From assembly GCA_021234155.1 (NCBI GenBank), contig JAJEKV010000025.1:60001-124000 (forward strand): 64,000 nucleotides of DNA, given 5' to 3'. The stretch's first letter is position 1; every line of letters starts with the position of its first letter. The translations under genes were made by a program, and so were the position numbers. Origin of the DNA: Isoetes taiwanensis. Its lineage: Eukaryota; Streptophyta; Lycopodiopsida; Isoetales; Isoetaceae. This document shows, in pieces, positions 35,523 through 46,831 of this stretch. The notes beneath the pieces were generated by a model. The model made no database searches, was not told the origin of the DNA, and saw nothing but the letters and a program-made list of their open reading frames with translations.

Positions 35523-37829
35523 TGTCAAGGTTGCACCAAGAAAGGGAGAGAAGGGGATGCACACCAATATCCGAGAGCGCAAGCTCCCAAAACAAAGGCA
35601 AATTGGAATTGTATTCAATGTTGTATCAATAAATGAAGTACAATGATATAAACAAAATGGTGATACTAAGAATAGTATTAGTCGTTCACCCACCGCCCAC
35701 TAATAACATCCGTTACTTAGTTAGGTCGGTGCTCAGTGCTGATAAGTTGCTGACTCTGTTCAGTTAAGCACTTTCTCAGCACCACTGTGCTGAGTGCTAA
35801 GTCGCTGCTTCAGCACGTCTAGCAAGATGGTGGTCTCGATATCACATATATCTTGACACTCCTCCTTGATGAGAGATCGCCATCTCCATGCTTAGCCTCC
35901 TCCTCCTGGAGATAAGATCTGAATCTTGGTCAAGGCTCACTTAATCAGGTTCATCTGAAAAGCTCGCAAACCAAGTTTGCATGAAGAGATCAGCTCTATT
36001 CTCTCTGATAGGTAAATAGACATGTTGATCAACCATTGTATCAGGAACAGTAAGGCGAGAAGGAACATGAAGTTTATTTTTGATATCCATAATTGTTTTG
36101 CCAAGAGGAGGATGAAAATTGTTTCCATGCATATCCTCTATAGGCAATAGAAGTATCAAAGATGATTACTCCATTAAGGCTTGTGGAAAATCAAGCAGCT
36201 ACTCCAACAATGCTAGGTCGAAATTCTCCATGAAAATCAAACCTTAGTACCTTCGCTTGACCTTGATCAAGTGTTGCTAGAAGTAAAGAGCCAACTGTTC
36301 CTCCTTGCTTTGGAATCATGATCATATATGATGCATATTCAACTCCTTCACAATCAAGTGAATTAAGATCTCCTCCTTGATCTGGAAACAGAAAAGAGTT
36401 GAGTGCCATAACAGGTGCTGGAAGTGTTGGAAGTGATGTAAGTGCTAAAAGTTTCTGTAATCCGAACAGAAAAATCAGTTGATCAGGTGTTAGAACCTGA
36501 GTGCCTCCTTGCAAGAATGCTGCCAAAGTATCAGAAATGAATGCCACTTGATGAAGTGTTGCTACATTGCCTGAAAATGGGGAGACAAAGGCCACACCAA
36601 GATATCCTAGCTCAATGGCTGAGGTATCTATTAATCCTTGCTTGGAAGGTGCTGGAATATCAGAAATTGGCATCCATTTATTGGGTGCTATTGCATCGTC
36701 TGATATCCAAAAAGTAGAAGGATCTAAATCCACTACTTCATGCTTAATAAGAAGAGATAATCTGCTGCCAATGTGCTTCTCCTCCTCATTGTGCTCATCC
36801 GCATTTAGGGTAGATTGAGTCTTTGAATGCCTTGCTGCAAAGAGAGTGGCATGATCATCTTTACCTGCATCCTGCCTCATCATGATCTCCTCCTTAATAG
36901 AAGTGATTGCTTGATGGAAGCTCATATCTTTGTCTTGCATGAAGCTGCTGCACAAAGAATCAAATGCATTAGATAATGACCTGAGGAAGAAAAATAGTTG
37001 CATCGATTGTGAGATCTGATGCTCTTCTTCAAAAGCTTCAATCTGCTGGAAAACATGCTTCATACGGTCTTGGTCAAGACTCTCGGTCTCTTCCCAACGC
37101 ATATTTGTCGTTTCAGCATGCAAATGCCCAATCATATGGGTCTTTTGGTCATGCTTCTCAATGAGAGCATGCCACAAATCGTGGCTATTCTCTTGCTGGA
37201 ACTCATCAAGGATAGAGTCAGCTAAGGAGAGCCCGATATATGCCATCGCCTTGTCATCTCGGTGCTGCCAAGCATGCAAATCAGCAATATTCTTGGCATC
37301 CAGTGTAGGTTCTTGGCCAGTAACAATTCCCCAAACTCCTTCATCCTTAAGAATGAAGATCATTCTGCTTTTCCATTGCTGGAAACCTGTGCCGTCAAAG
37401 ATTTGAATCGCATGACCGCCAGGGAAGGTAATCTGGTTGTAGCTTGCATCCTTCTCCATTGCGGTGTTGATCTTGAATCAATCTCAGCACACCTAGTGCT
37501 CTGATACCATGTCAAGGTTGCACCAAGAAAGGGAGAGAAGGGGATGCACACCAATATCCGAGAGCGCAAGCTCCCAAAACAAAGGCAAATTGGAATTGTA
37601 TTCAATGTTGTATCAATAAATGAAGTACAATGATATAAACAAAATGGTGATACTAAGAATAGTATTCCACTAATAACATCCGTTACTTAGTTAGGTGATT
37701 GCTTTCGGTCTTTGATAAGGGGCCTCTGTTCGATTAAGCACTTTCAAAGACAACTTGTCTTGAAGTGCTAAGTCGCTGCTTCAGCACGTCTAGCAAGATG
37801 GTGGTCTCGATATCACATATATCTTGACA
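35523..37829 (-). mobile_element. Nested gag-only copia element (TR-GAG type)
   Basis: 2307-bp element with TGTCAAGG...CTTGACA LTRs at 35523-35858 (336 bp) and 37510-37829 (320 bp). A 5-bp target duplication CTTTG lies at 35518-35522 and 37830-37834. On the minus strand, TGGTATCAGAGC abuts the right LTR (37498-37509; initiator tRNA-Met PBS) and AAGGAGGAG abuts the left LTR (35859-35867; PPT). Only a gag-like gene lies between, with no room for integrase or reverse transcriptase. It interrupts the Tat-like LTR 38 bp from its 3' end and is therefore younger than that insertion. Confidence 0.9.
36191..37459 (-). CDS. Copia-type Gag protein of the nested element
   Basis: 422-residue intact frame. 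Residues ~15-200 match the copia Gag domain of plant retrotransposons (the UBN2 / retrotran_gag type): FDGTGFQQWKSRM near residue 20, VWGIVTG, then DLWHALIEKH and a helical region with LRSLSNAFDSL. The family forms the capsid-like particle that packages element RNA. No CCHC zinc knuckle is visible and the C-terminal ~190 residues are unlike protease or integrase. Without its own pol the element would depend on enzymes from another copia. The ATG at 37457-37459 lies ~40 bp inside the PBS, as expected. A further 72-codon frame (35941-36159, minus) follows and may be a broken-off C-terminal part. Confidence 0.8.
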   Translation of the reverse strand: MEKDASYNQITFPGGHAIQIFDGTGFQQWKSRMIFILKDEGVWGIVTGQEPTLDAKNIADLHAWQHRDDKAMAYIGLSLADSILDEFQQENSHDLWHALIEKHDQKTHMIGHLHAETTNMRWEETESLDQDRMKHVFQQIEAFEEEHQISQSMQLFFFLRSLSNAFDSLCSSFMQDKDMSFHQAITSIKEEIMMRQDAGKDDHATLFAARHSKTQSTLNADEHNEEEKHIGSRLSLLIKHEVVDLDPSTFWISDDAIAPNKWMPISDIPAPSKQGLIDTSAIELGYLGVAFVSPFSGNVATLHQVAFISDTLAAFLQGGTQVLTPDQLIFLFGLQKLLALTSLPTLPAPVMALNSFLFPDQGGDLNSLDCEGVEYASYMIMIPKQGGTVGSLLLATLDQGQAKVLRFDFHGEFRPSIVGVAA

Positions 37830-37834
37830 CTTTG

Positions 37835-37872
37835 ACCCGAGGTTGGTGGTCTAGCCAGGTTTGCCATCAACA
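37835..37872 (+). mobile_element. Terminal 38 bp of the copy A 5' LTR
   Basis: Continuation of the LTR 32942-35522 after the nested copia element, ending GGTTTGCCATCAACA. It is followed by TTT and the tRNA-Gln primer-binding site TGGAGGTCCTACCGAGATTT at about 37876-37895. Confidence 0.85.
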
Positions 37873-39491
37873 TTTTGGAGGTCCTACCGAGATTTCCACC
37901 TGGTTTTCGAAGAACTCATGGCTCCTAGAGGAAGAAATGAACAACAAGAAGCCCCAGAATCATTGGAACCACAAGGAGTACCTGTTGCAACTGTGGTGCA
38001 GCCAAATTGTGCAATCCCACAGTATTTTGAGCTAAGTTTGCCCATTACTCCACCCATATTTGAACCAACTATGAATGCTAACCATTTTCTGAAAGTATTT
38101 GATGAATATTATAGAGATTATGGTTGTAAAAAGGGCTGTAGGTTCTCTGAGTTTAAGAGATGCATGAAATCTGATGAGGCATATGCTTGGTGTGAGCATG
38201 TGACCTCAGTTATGGGTACTGATACATATGAGAGTCTTGTGCAGCAATTTTTGGCTAGGTTTGGCAAACTATCTCGCCCCTCAAGAGTTAGCAAAGCGAG
38301 CTCCAGACTTTTTGCATAAGGGGGTGAAAGTATCAACCACTATGTGGAAAGATTTAGTGCATACTTGAGAAAAATGCCAAAAGAGTCGGTACCTACTCCC
38401 CACACTCTATTTCGTGGCTGCCTTCATTAAAGGACTGCCACCAAGGCCTAAGGTGCAATGAGAAAGATGCTAAAAATTCAAAATCGGGAAGGTTTTGATA
38501 CCATACACAAGGCTTTTTTGAAAAGGCAACTAAAATCTCTAATGATATGTCTTTTCTACACGATAACCATGTAAACCATTGTGCCGACCCTTTTATCCAG
38601 TTATGAGCGGGAGTATGAGCATGTGCCCTGTGTATGCGATTAAAAAGAAAGAAGAAAATCCAAAGATGAAGAAGCTACACCTAAAATCAATGAATCCAAG
38701 AGTGAGATGGCCAAAATGTCTGAGACCATTGCAGAGCTGACCAAACAACTTTTAGAGTTGAAGAACAGCAAAAAAACTTATCCTCCTTGTGCACATTGTT
38801 TCAAAGATACTCATCCTTCTGATATTTGCTATTACAGGGCATGCTTAAAATGTGGAAAGAAAGGTCATTTTGGAAAAATCTGCCACAGGTGTGCAATTTC
38901 TGCAAGGAAATAGGTCATCTTGAGGACAAATGTTTTGTTAAAGAATACTTTGACAAGCAGGACAAAGGCAAGAAATTGGAAGGAACATCTGCCATTAGGT
39001 TTGTAGAGGAATATGAGGAGCATGAAGAGATCATGGTGGTGCAAACAAGAAAAATGTTGGAAAATGGAACACCTGCAGATAAAGGTATAAGCAAGAACAT
39101 TCCTATCAACAAAGAAGTTCAGGTGATAGCTCCACCTCCTTTTGAGAAGTTTAATAAAAAGGACAAAGAGTTAGATGAGCTAGATATAATCCTAAAAAGT
39201 TCTAAAGTAAGCATAGATCTCCTCACGCTTCTCAGAATTGCACCTAGCTATAGAGAGAAGTTACTGAGGTCTAATAATGTTGAACAAATTTCATTTGCTG
39301 ATGTGCATGAGACAGAGAAGGTTATATTAACTCAAGAAGAAAAAGATCCAGGTGCCTTCACTTGCTCAGCTAGTTTAGGTGACTTGCATTTATCTAGGGT
39401 CTTGCTAGATGGAGGCTCTCCACTAAATGTCATGCCTCAGCATGTAATGAAGAAATGTGGTCTTGCTGTCACTCAACCATCACCTGTCATA
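37873..39491 (+). pseudogene. Copy A: gag, zinc knuckles and first half of protease
   Basis: Homologous to copy B 52206-53819. The likely start is the ATG at 37918 (MAPRGRNEQQ). The capsid-like region is open to about 38319, then broken by several indels up to ~38650. Three CCHC knuckles lie near 38785-38930, crossed by a frameshift at about 38872-38900. The frame then runs openly to the protease active-site segment LLDGGSPLN near 39404-39430. Coding continuity is destroyed at 39492 by the inserted segment. Several indels at 38270-38650 replace CAG or CTG of copy B. Confidence 0.85.
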
Positions 39492-42145
39492 GAGTCGTCA
39501 CATGATGAACCAGAAAAGGTGCATTTGCACTGTTCGCGTTAAAATTCACATAAAATCAGGGGTTCAATAATCAGTCAAACCCTTCTTATATGTTAATATA
39601 TGGCAGTCATGTTGCATGGGAAAAATACCTAAAAATCTATTGGTCCCCATTCATGAGAGTTACACTTAGGTAAACCCAAGGGGTCAAGTCTGTTTAGCTA
39701 CATGTTTAGATAAAAGTAAAACTGTCTCGGTGAAGACAATTTTATGATTTTTTCATTATTTTTGTATTTTTCTACACGAAAGTTAGAGAGTAAGACACAA
39801 AAACGGCACCTCAACTGAGGTCCGAAGGGAGATAGGGTTGTTTGAACATGACAGGGTCAAAACTGCTGCTTGTCTTCTGTGAACCAATACTGGTTTCCAG
39901 AAAGCTGTTCCCAAATCAAATCTCTAACTTTTGTAGGAAAATGAAATTTGACCCAAAATTTTGAATATAAGTATTAGACAACTTGCTTTATCTAAGAAAA
40001 ATGTCCATTAGCCTTGATGATGAGGTTTTGATTTTCTTTTTATTTTTCAATTACAAGTGAATGATAACTTATGTCTATATAGGAGTAAAATGATTCAAAG
40101 TCATCCTGAAAAAAAATCACATTATGAAAGGTTACCCACGATATGGAATCACCCCAAAAACAAACACGCCAAAAAAAAGCATAGCGTTTGTTTTCAAGAA
40201 ATCAAGAAAGGTTCAGTATTACTGGAGACCATTACCGGTCCACCTTCTTTTTTAAATTAAGAACTCCCTCATGTTAATCAATTTCAGTTGCAATTGCGGG
40301 ATATAAGCACCTCATAAGCTACTCTATTCATTGAAAATAATCAATGCTCCTGATCTTGAGGTTTAGGATAAACTTTCTAGTGTTCATTCCAAGTTATCTG
40401 TTAGAATACGATGTTCCATGGATTTCATAAACCTATGTATTGAATGGTGAACTCAAAACTTGTATTTTTATCTTCTCAAGTTGTGGAAGCAATGCAAAAG
40501 AATGAAAAACAAATATAAAAAGCTAGAACTATGAAAAATAAAGATAGACTGCTATGTCTGTTTCCCATAACCCGATTGGGTTCCGTGGACATTAAAATTT
40601 TCTTCCTTCTTTCCTTCCTTCCTTCCTTCCATTGCTGGTCCACATGGCTTATGATCATTCAAGAAGCCAAAACATCCTCATCTTAATTAGTTGGTTGCTA
40701 GAATTGCATTATTTAATGGTAAAGTTGAAGCACAAGCAAACTGAACCTATATGAATCTCCACTCACCCTTCCAAAAATTATGTTAGAGAAGGTAGAAAAT
40801 CGCCATATCATTGTATAAATGACAAATGAACAATAAATAAATTTGGTAATCATAATTAGAGAGATTTAATTCTATACCCAATTCGTTAATTGTGGACCAT
40901 AATGGTCCATGCCCATTTATATTCAAATCTTATATATAATAGTATGTTATTTTTAACATCAAATTGGAGATCTATGTTGCCAATGAAGCTTGAACCCATA
41001 AAAATTATAGTCTATCATGAAAGACAAGCTAAAGTTACTATTATTGTACCTAAAGTAGGAACTCTTAAGCAGCAAACACGTGTACTAAGTTTATGACAGT
41101 AAAAAATAAGAAGATTTCATCGTGTGTTTTGCACTAAGACGATACAAACTATATTTTAAACTTCTATCACATGTTTCGTCAATCATGAGTTGAAAAAGAA
41201 TGCTATCTTGCTTTAAAATATGGCAAGCCTAAGTACAAACCAGAAATGGTCCATGTCTATTTTAAATCAAATCTTGTACATAATATGTTACTTTAACATG
41301 AAATTCAAGATCTATATTGCCAAGGAAGGGTGACATTCATAAAAAATATTGCCTACCATAAAAGATGAGTTTTTTGTATTATTACCTTAGCTAAACTCTA
41401 ATTTTGTGTAGTGGCAACCACTTCTAAATGTAAAGAATACATGGTTATTCACCATATTTAAGTTCATAAAATTCTTTATTATGAATGTATGAGTGGAATG
41501 AATGGAGTGCATCATTTATTGCCCTTAGAAAGCTTATATATGAGTTTAGTTAAACCACGTTAGTTCTATTTTTGTCCTGGATTCTGTATCGAATCTTCTT
41601 TAGTGAAAATTGAGACCAACATGACTTATAAACATTTCAAAAAATTATTGGACTATAGCTCTTAGAGTTGACAACTTATGGCCGCAAGTCTTACGTCAAA
41701 ATTTGTTATAGTAAAGGAGAAACAATTCATAACCTCAAACAGCTTTTTAAAGCTAAAAATGGTTTGACGACTTCATATAAAGCCATCTAATAGCAACGAA
41801 ACATGAAAACATGCAAATCAACATGTTTTATCATAAAACGTCAATTACTTTCAATTTTAGAAATGTTTGGACCCCTTTATGCTAGAAAGTTTGAAGAATG
41901 CAGTTCTGGCCTGGCGTAAAAACTGCTGAATTCAATGAGGTTTGGGCAATCACCACAACATATCAGTAAATCTATTGGTCATGAAATTCTCCATGGCCAT
42001 AAAGAATCGAGTGAAGATTCCAAAAGTGGTGGTATCTTGTGAAATGGAAATTTCTCTTGTTAGATACCTGGGTTTAAGTGGCAGAGGGTATGCTGGACCA
42101 ATTCTGGTTGATGAACCCAGAATAGTTCCAGTAACAACTCTAGTG
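39492..42145. mobile_element. 2.65-kb insertion in copy A protease, type unresolved
   Basis: Compared with the uninterrupted copy B (CTGTCATATTAAGGTC, 53814-53829), copy A has CTGTCATA, then 2654 bp, then TTAAGGTC. The insertion falls between A and T with no target duplication. A 7-bp stem ATTCTGG/CCAGAAT (42101-42123) lies 22 bp before its right end, next to CTCTAGTG. That pattern recalls Helitrons (A|T target, no duplication, 3' hairpin, CTRR end), but the left end is GAGTCG, not TC, and the CTAG is two bases short of the junction. No Rep/helicase is encoded. Content is AT-rich and contains a LINE tail at ~40553-40640. Confidence 0.6.
40553..40640 (+). mobile_element. LINE 3'-end fragment with TTCC tail
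   Basis: CCCATAACCCGATTGGG and TTCCGTGGAC, followed by TTAAAATTTTC and CTTCCTTCC repeats, parallel the 3' end of the LINE at about 19455-19512 (CCCATAGTCCGATTGG, TCCGTGGACGATAAAAATAC, CTTCCTTCC). Only ~55 bp plus tail are shared, so this is a strongly 5'-truncated copy or a SINE using the same tail. Confidence 0.5.
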
Positions 42146-44502
42146 TTAAGGTCATTCTCCAATGCCAAGATAAAACCCATAGGACTAGTGACAAAGGTGC
42201 CAATAGAAATTGAAGGTATAATTGTTGAGGCCAGTTTCATAGTTGTGGCTTTTGAAGATAATTGTGATGTCACTGACATATATGACTTGTTGTTGGGAAG
42301 GAGATGGTTATCCACTGTAGATACTAGACCTGTCTGGTCCAAAGGGCAGTGTACCATTTCAAATGGAGCAAGAACTGTAACTCTATACAACAGAACAGGT
42401 GATGCTAATCTGTACAACTTTATAGAACAAGACATGTTGATTGAAGATGAGCCAGGTGTGTTAAAAATGCCTGCTTCTGTTTGCAAACCAATAGAAATCA
42501 TACCTACCTGTTTAGGTGACCTTACCATGGAAGCAAATCTCAATAAAGGTGTGTTGTGGTTTGATGGTAGAATTTCAATCAAATTGAATATAGCATCTTC
42601 TGCAGCTGTAATCAGAAACTGTGCCAATAAACTCTTATCCAAAGTTGGTAGAGTGCATGAAGGAATCACTTCAAATATGGCTGAATATAAGGCACTCATA
42701 GCTGGCTTAGAAGAGTCTTTGGCTTTAGGTTTGACTAATATATCTATCTTTGGTGATTCTCAACTGATATGCAGACAGGTCACTGGAGAATACCAGACCA
42801 AAAACCAAGACATGTCAAAGCTCAAAGAAAGGGTACTGCAACTGCTAAGCAAGTTCAAGGCTTGGGAGATCAAACATATACCTAGGGAGGAAAATTGTGA
42901 AGCGGATGCACTTTGCGTAACCGTGCTCCTCGACTATTTGGTCGAGGGAGCTATAAATGAAGATGAGTTAAACAAGGAAGATGCAACACAACTTTATCCT
43001 ATTCTGGTGATAGATGCACAACAAGAGAAAGAGGTAAAAGAGTTAACTATCAACAAAAATGGGACAATTAAGAACACTTTTCCTTGGAGATCTTTTTGAT
43101 AGCAAAGATGAGAGGCCCCTTTAAAGTTTTTCTTTGAGAGTTTGGAAAGATGTATTTGCCGGGATTATCTGAGAATTAGTGGGAGTGAGGACTGATATCC
43201 GTGAATTTGAAATAAAGATAAAAGAAGATGCTAAAACCGTAATGCAAAAGCTCGAGAAGAATAAATGCATCACCGCTTACCTTGATCGTAGAGAGGAATT
43301 ATTGAAGATGAAAGAAGCCGAGGTTATTAAAGAGATAACAAATCTCGACCGGTTTGTCTTGCATTGTTCAAAGAGAAAAAGAAGAATAAGAGCATTAGGA
43401 TTTGTATAGATTACGAGGGGATCTAAACAAGGCCACTATTAAAGATTGTTATCCATTACCATTTCTAGAAGAAGTGTTACATGCAAGCTGCAGGGAAAGA
43501 AATATATTCTTTTTAGATGGATTTTCGGGTTTCAATCAAATCAAGATAAAAGAGGCGATCAAGCTAAGACCTCTTTCATAACCTCTTGGGGTACTTTTGC
43601 CATGATGAAAATGCCACTTGGCTTGATGAATGCATCTGCTACCTTTCAAAGAGCAATGGATAAAATATTTCAAAGCATGCCAATGTCAAACTTTAGAGTT
43701 TTCTTGGATGATTTGTGCCTAGGAACTTCTCTAACTAAGCATATGGAGTTCTTGCGACAATGACAATGGAATTGTGCAGGAAGAGTGGAGTGTGTTTGAA
43801 TCCAAAGAAATGTGTATTTCTCTGTTCTAAAGGTGAATTGCTAGGTCATGAGGTGTCTACTCAAGGAATCAAAGTATCACGAGAAGGAAAAATGGAGGCT
43901 TTGAAGAAATTAGCTCCACCTAAAACCCTAAAACAGGTGAAGAGTTTCATGGGCCTAACAAGCTTTTTGAGAATGTGTGTGCCTAACTTTTCATACATCA
44001 TAAGTCCTTTGGCAGCTCTGACACGTGTTGGCAAGTATAGTAAGAGTGAGAGCAAATTTATTGCGAGAGAATGGATGGATGAATGCCAAGCCGCATTTGA
44101 CCTGTTGATAACTTCCATATGCCAATCAGAGATTCTGAAACCACCAGACCTTGCTCAACCATTCCAAGCATATATCAGTGTCACTAGCAAAGCTGTAGGC
44201 ATAGCACTCATGCAGAAACATGGGATAATATCTTTTGCCAACAAAATTTGGTCCGATCTTTGAGAAACGAGATACCCTAGAATGAAAAAAAAAAGTGCAG
44301 CAGGAATAATGTTTTTTTCTGCAAAGGCTTGGTCATATAGTTCAACACAATGAGGTGAAAGTAATGATACATCAAAACCCTATTCCCATCTTTGTTCTAA
44401 AAACTTCGAATAAGGCTAAATTATGTAGATGGGCATGTAAGATACATGATTACAATTTAAAGGTTAGGGAATCACAAAGCAATTAAGAGTCCTAGTGATT
44501 AT
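42146..44502 (+). pseudogene. Copy A: protease end, aRNH, RT and degenerate RNase H
   Basis: Continues copy A after the insertion. The protease second half (LLLGRRWLS) is near 42280-42312. The plant-type RNase H follows (WFDG near 42558, NMAEYKALIAGLE near 42676, FGDSQL near 42750, CEADAL near 42895), with all four acidic positions present. Reverse transcriptase runs from about 43170 to 44030, with the catalytic segment FLDDLCLG near 43702. A degenerate Ty3-type RNase H follows to ~44480. The stretch 43070-44500 is broken by many indels, mostly where copy B has CAG or CTG. Domain order is the same as in copy B. Confidence 0.85.
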
Positions 44503-45885
44503 TTGACTAATAAGGTGTTTGAATTTGAAGATTTTAATGGCTTAAGTACTGATGAAGTGTGTGAAATTGCTACTAACCTTGTGCTATCTAGTAAGATGCA
44601 AGAGGATTGGCAGGATGAAATCATCAAGTTTCTCAAGCATGAAGAGGTACCAGAAAACCTTACAAACAGTCAGCTGAGAAGATTCAAAGAAAAGGCAAAA
44701 ACATACAGAATGATTGGGGAAGTATTGTGTAAGATTGATCAATCTGGTGTCCTACTAAGGTGTGTTGATAGGTCAGAAGCTGAGTTGATTCTAGAAGCCT
44801 GCCATGAAGGAATTTGTGGAGGCCATTATGCAACTGACACAACTGCAAAGAAAACACTCAGGTCTGGATATTACTGGCCCAGCTTGTTTAAAGATTGTTA
44901 TGAGACTATCAGGAGATGCCACAAATGCCAGATACATGGAAAAAGAATTCTTCAACCTGCTGCCTTGACTAGCATCACGTCTCCAGGTCCATTCCAAACT
45001 TGGGGACTAGACTTCATAGGGCCTATACATCCAAATTCTCCCTCTCAGCATGAGTACATACTAGTGGCAACAGATTTTTTCACCAAATGGGCAGAAGCTG
45101 TCCCATTGAGACAAGCAAATGCTTTAACAACTGCTAGGTTCCTCCATGAAAATATTTGCACTAGATTTGGTATTCCTCTGAAAATAGTTTCTGACAGAGG
45201 CACACAGTTCATAAATGATGTGATTAGCAACCTCCTAAAAACCTTGAAAGTGAAGCATGTGAAAAGTTCAGCATATTACCCTCAGGGCAATGGCCAAGCT
45301 GAGTCCACCAACAAAGTTCTAAAAGGTATTCTCAAGAAGACAATAGAGGTACATAAAAAGGATTGGCACCTTAAATTACATGATGCACTTTGGGCATATA
45401 GAACTACAATTAAAAATGCTACTAATCATACACCTTTTGCTCTTGTCTATGGTGTTGAGGCTGTTATTCCAGTGGAACTAGAGTTGCATTCCTTAAGGTT
45501 AGCTCTAAAGATTCAAATGCAGATGGAGGAAGCATACAAAGATAGGTTTGATAGGTTGCTCCATCTAGAAGAAGAGAGGTTTGAAGCAGAGAATGCCATC
45601 TTGCTTAAGAAGGCAAAGGATGCAGCAGCATTCAAAGCCATTCACAAATTGCAAGGAAGTTTCAAAGAGGGGGAGCTAGTTCTCAAATGGGACAAAGCAA
45701 AGGAAAACACAGCAGGTAAATTTGACTGTTTATGGGAAGGGCCATACAAAATCTGTGGACAAGCAGGTACAAATTCTTACTTCCTAGAAGATATCACAAC
45801 AGGACAGCAGCTCATGAACCCTATAAACATATTACATCTAAAAAGATATTGGCAACAACATATTTGTATGAGTTTGTTTGAATAG
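44503..45885 (+). pseudogene. Copy A: integrase, intact reading frame
   Basis: 460-codon open frame covering the C-terminal part of the gag-pol polyprotein. The HHCC zinc-binding region lies at about residues 98-145 (CHEGICGGH, then CHKCQ). The DDE core has Asp in GLDFIGP, Asp in VSDRGTQF and Glu in GQAESTNK, all present. The C-terminal GPY/F-type module reads EGPYKICGQA. No chromodomain follows, consistent with the Tat/Athila side of plant Ty3/gypsy elements and not with chromoviruses. The first methionine is not a real start; the segment belongs to the upstream polyprotein. Confidence 0.85.
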
Positions 45886-46013
45886 GATAGCCATTTAGAT
45901 AGTTAGCTACTTGAATTATTAGAGACACTAGCTTTAAAATTAATAGGCATGTTCCTTAAAGATGTGGGTGCTTGTGCTCTTTTGATGTTATTTTGAAATT
46001 GCTTTCATAAAAT

Positions 46014-46050
<37 letters not shown>

Positions 46051-46831
46051 AAAAGAAAATAGGTTTTAACTTTGATATCTTGTGTGTATTATGATGTTGC
46101 AGGTTGAGATCACAGTCATGAAAGCCTAGGAGGAGTTGTTTTCTAACATATGTAGAACTTGTCATGACAGGTTCACCAGTCTGAATAATTTCCACCTGAG
46201 CAAATAGTTGCCCTCCAATTCATATCAGCCAGAATTCTTCATTGATGCAGGATCAAAAACAGCTAAACATTACTACAGTTAGCTGGGAGAACATGGTACT
46301 GACATCATATTTTTTCCACACTGGCAGGTCCACCTGATACATTCCATCCATTTTCATCTGCCTTTGTTCCATTCTCATCCAGCCCTTGCTTCCCAAATCA
46401 TTTTCAGAAAAGAGAGAACACAGCCTGCTACCTTCCATAAGCCTTCCATAAAGGTGGCTCAAGTTTTAGAAAAAGATAAAAACACTCCCAACTCAAGTCA
46501 CTGTTCCTGCTCCACACATCTTTCAAGAGAAGTCAAGCAAGTCAAGTCAGGTCACGAGTCAAATCACTCTCAAGGTCAAGTCCCTGCTTCAGCTCCATAC
46601 AAACATCCTTCTGAAGACATCCACTCAAGCATCACTCACATCACTATGTCCATCTGCACAGACTTTCCCCAACATCATTTCCATTTTTTTTCATCTCCTT
46701 TTATCACCTTTGCTGCCCATATTCTCAGAATTTCCATTCTCTTGTACTACCATCATTATTCTTCTGTCATATTCCATTTTTTGCTCACAAGGCTGAGGGG
46801 ACCAGCCATTTCTTTTCCTTGTTTAGCATGA
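45886..46831 (+). mobile_element. Copy A: pol-to-LTR spacer
   Basis: Starts after the pol stop. It contains an A-rich tract (46014-46058), an acceptor-like TGATGTTGCAG near 46090-46100, and a 155-codon frame at 46364-46831 whose stop ends exactly one base before the LTR. The same frame is kept in copy B (58015-58482). A purine-rich GGCTGAGGGGACC lies ~30 bp before the LTR and may be the polypurine tract. Confidence 0.7.

Noticed and set aside
41942-42145. N-terminal extension of the copy A protease/RNase H frame beginning at 41942
   Set aside because: Comparison with copy B shows these codons lie in the inserted segment; the open frame across the junction is fortuitous.
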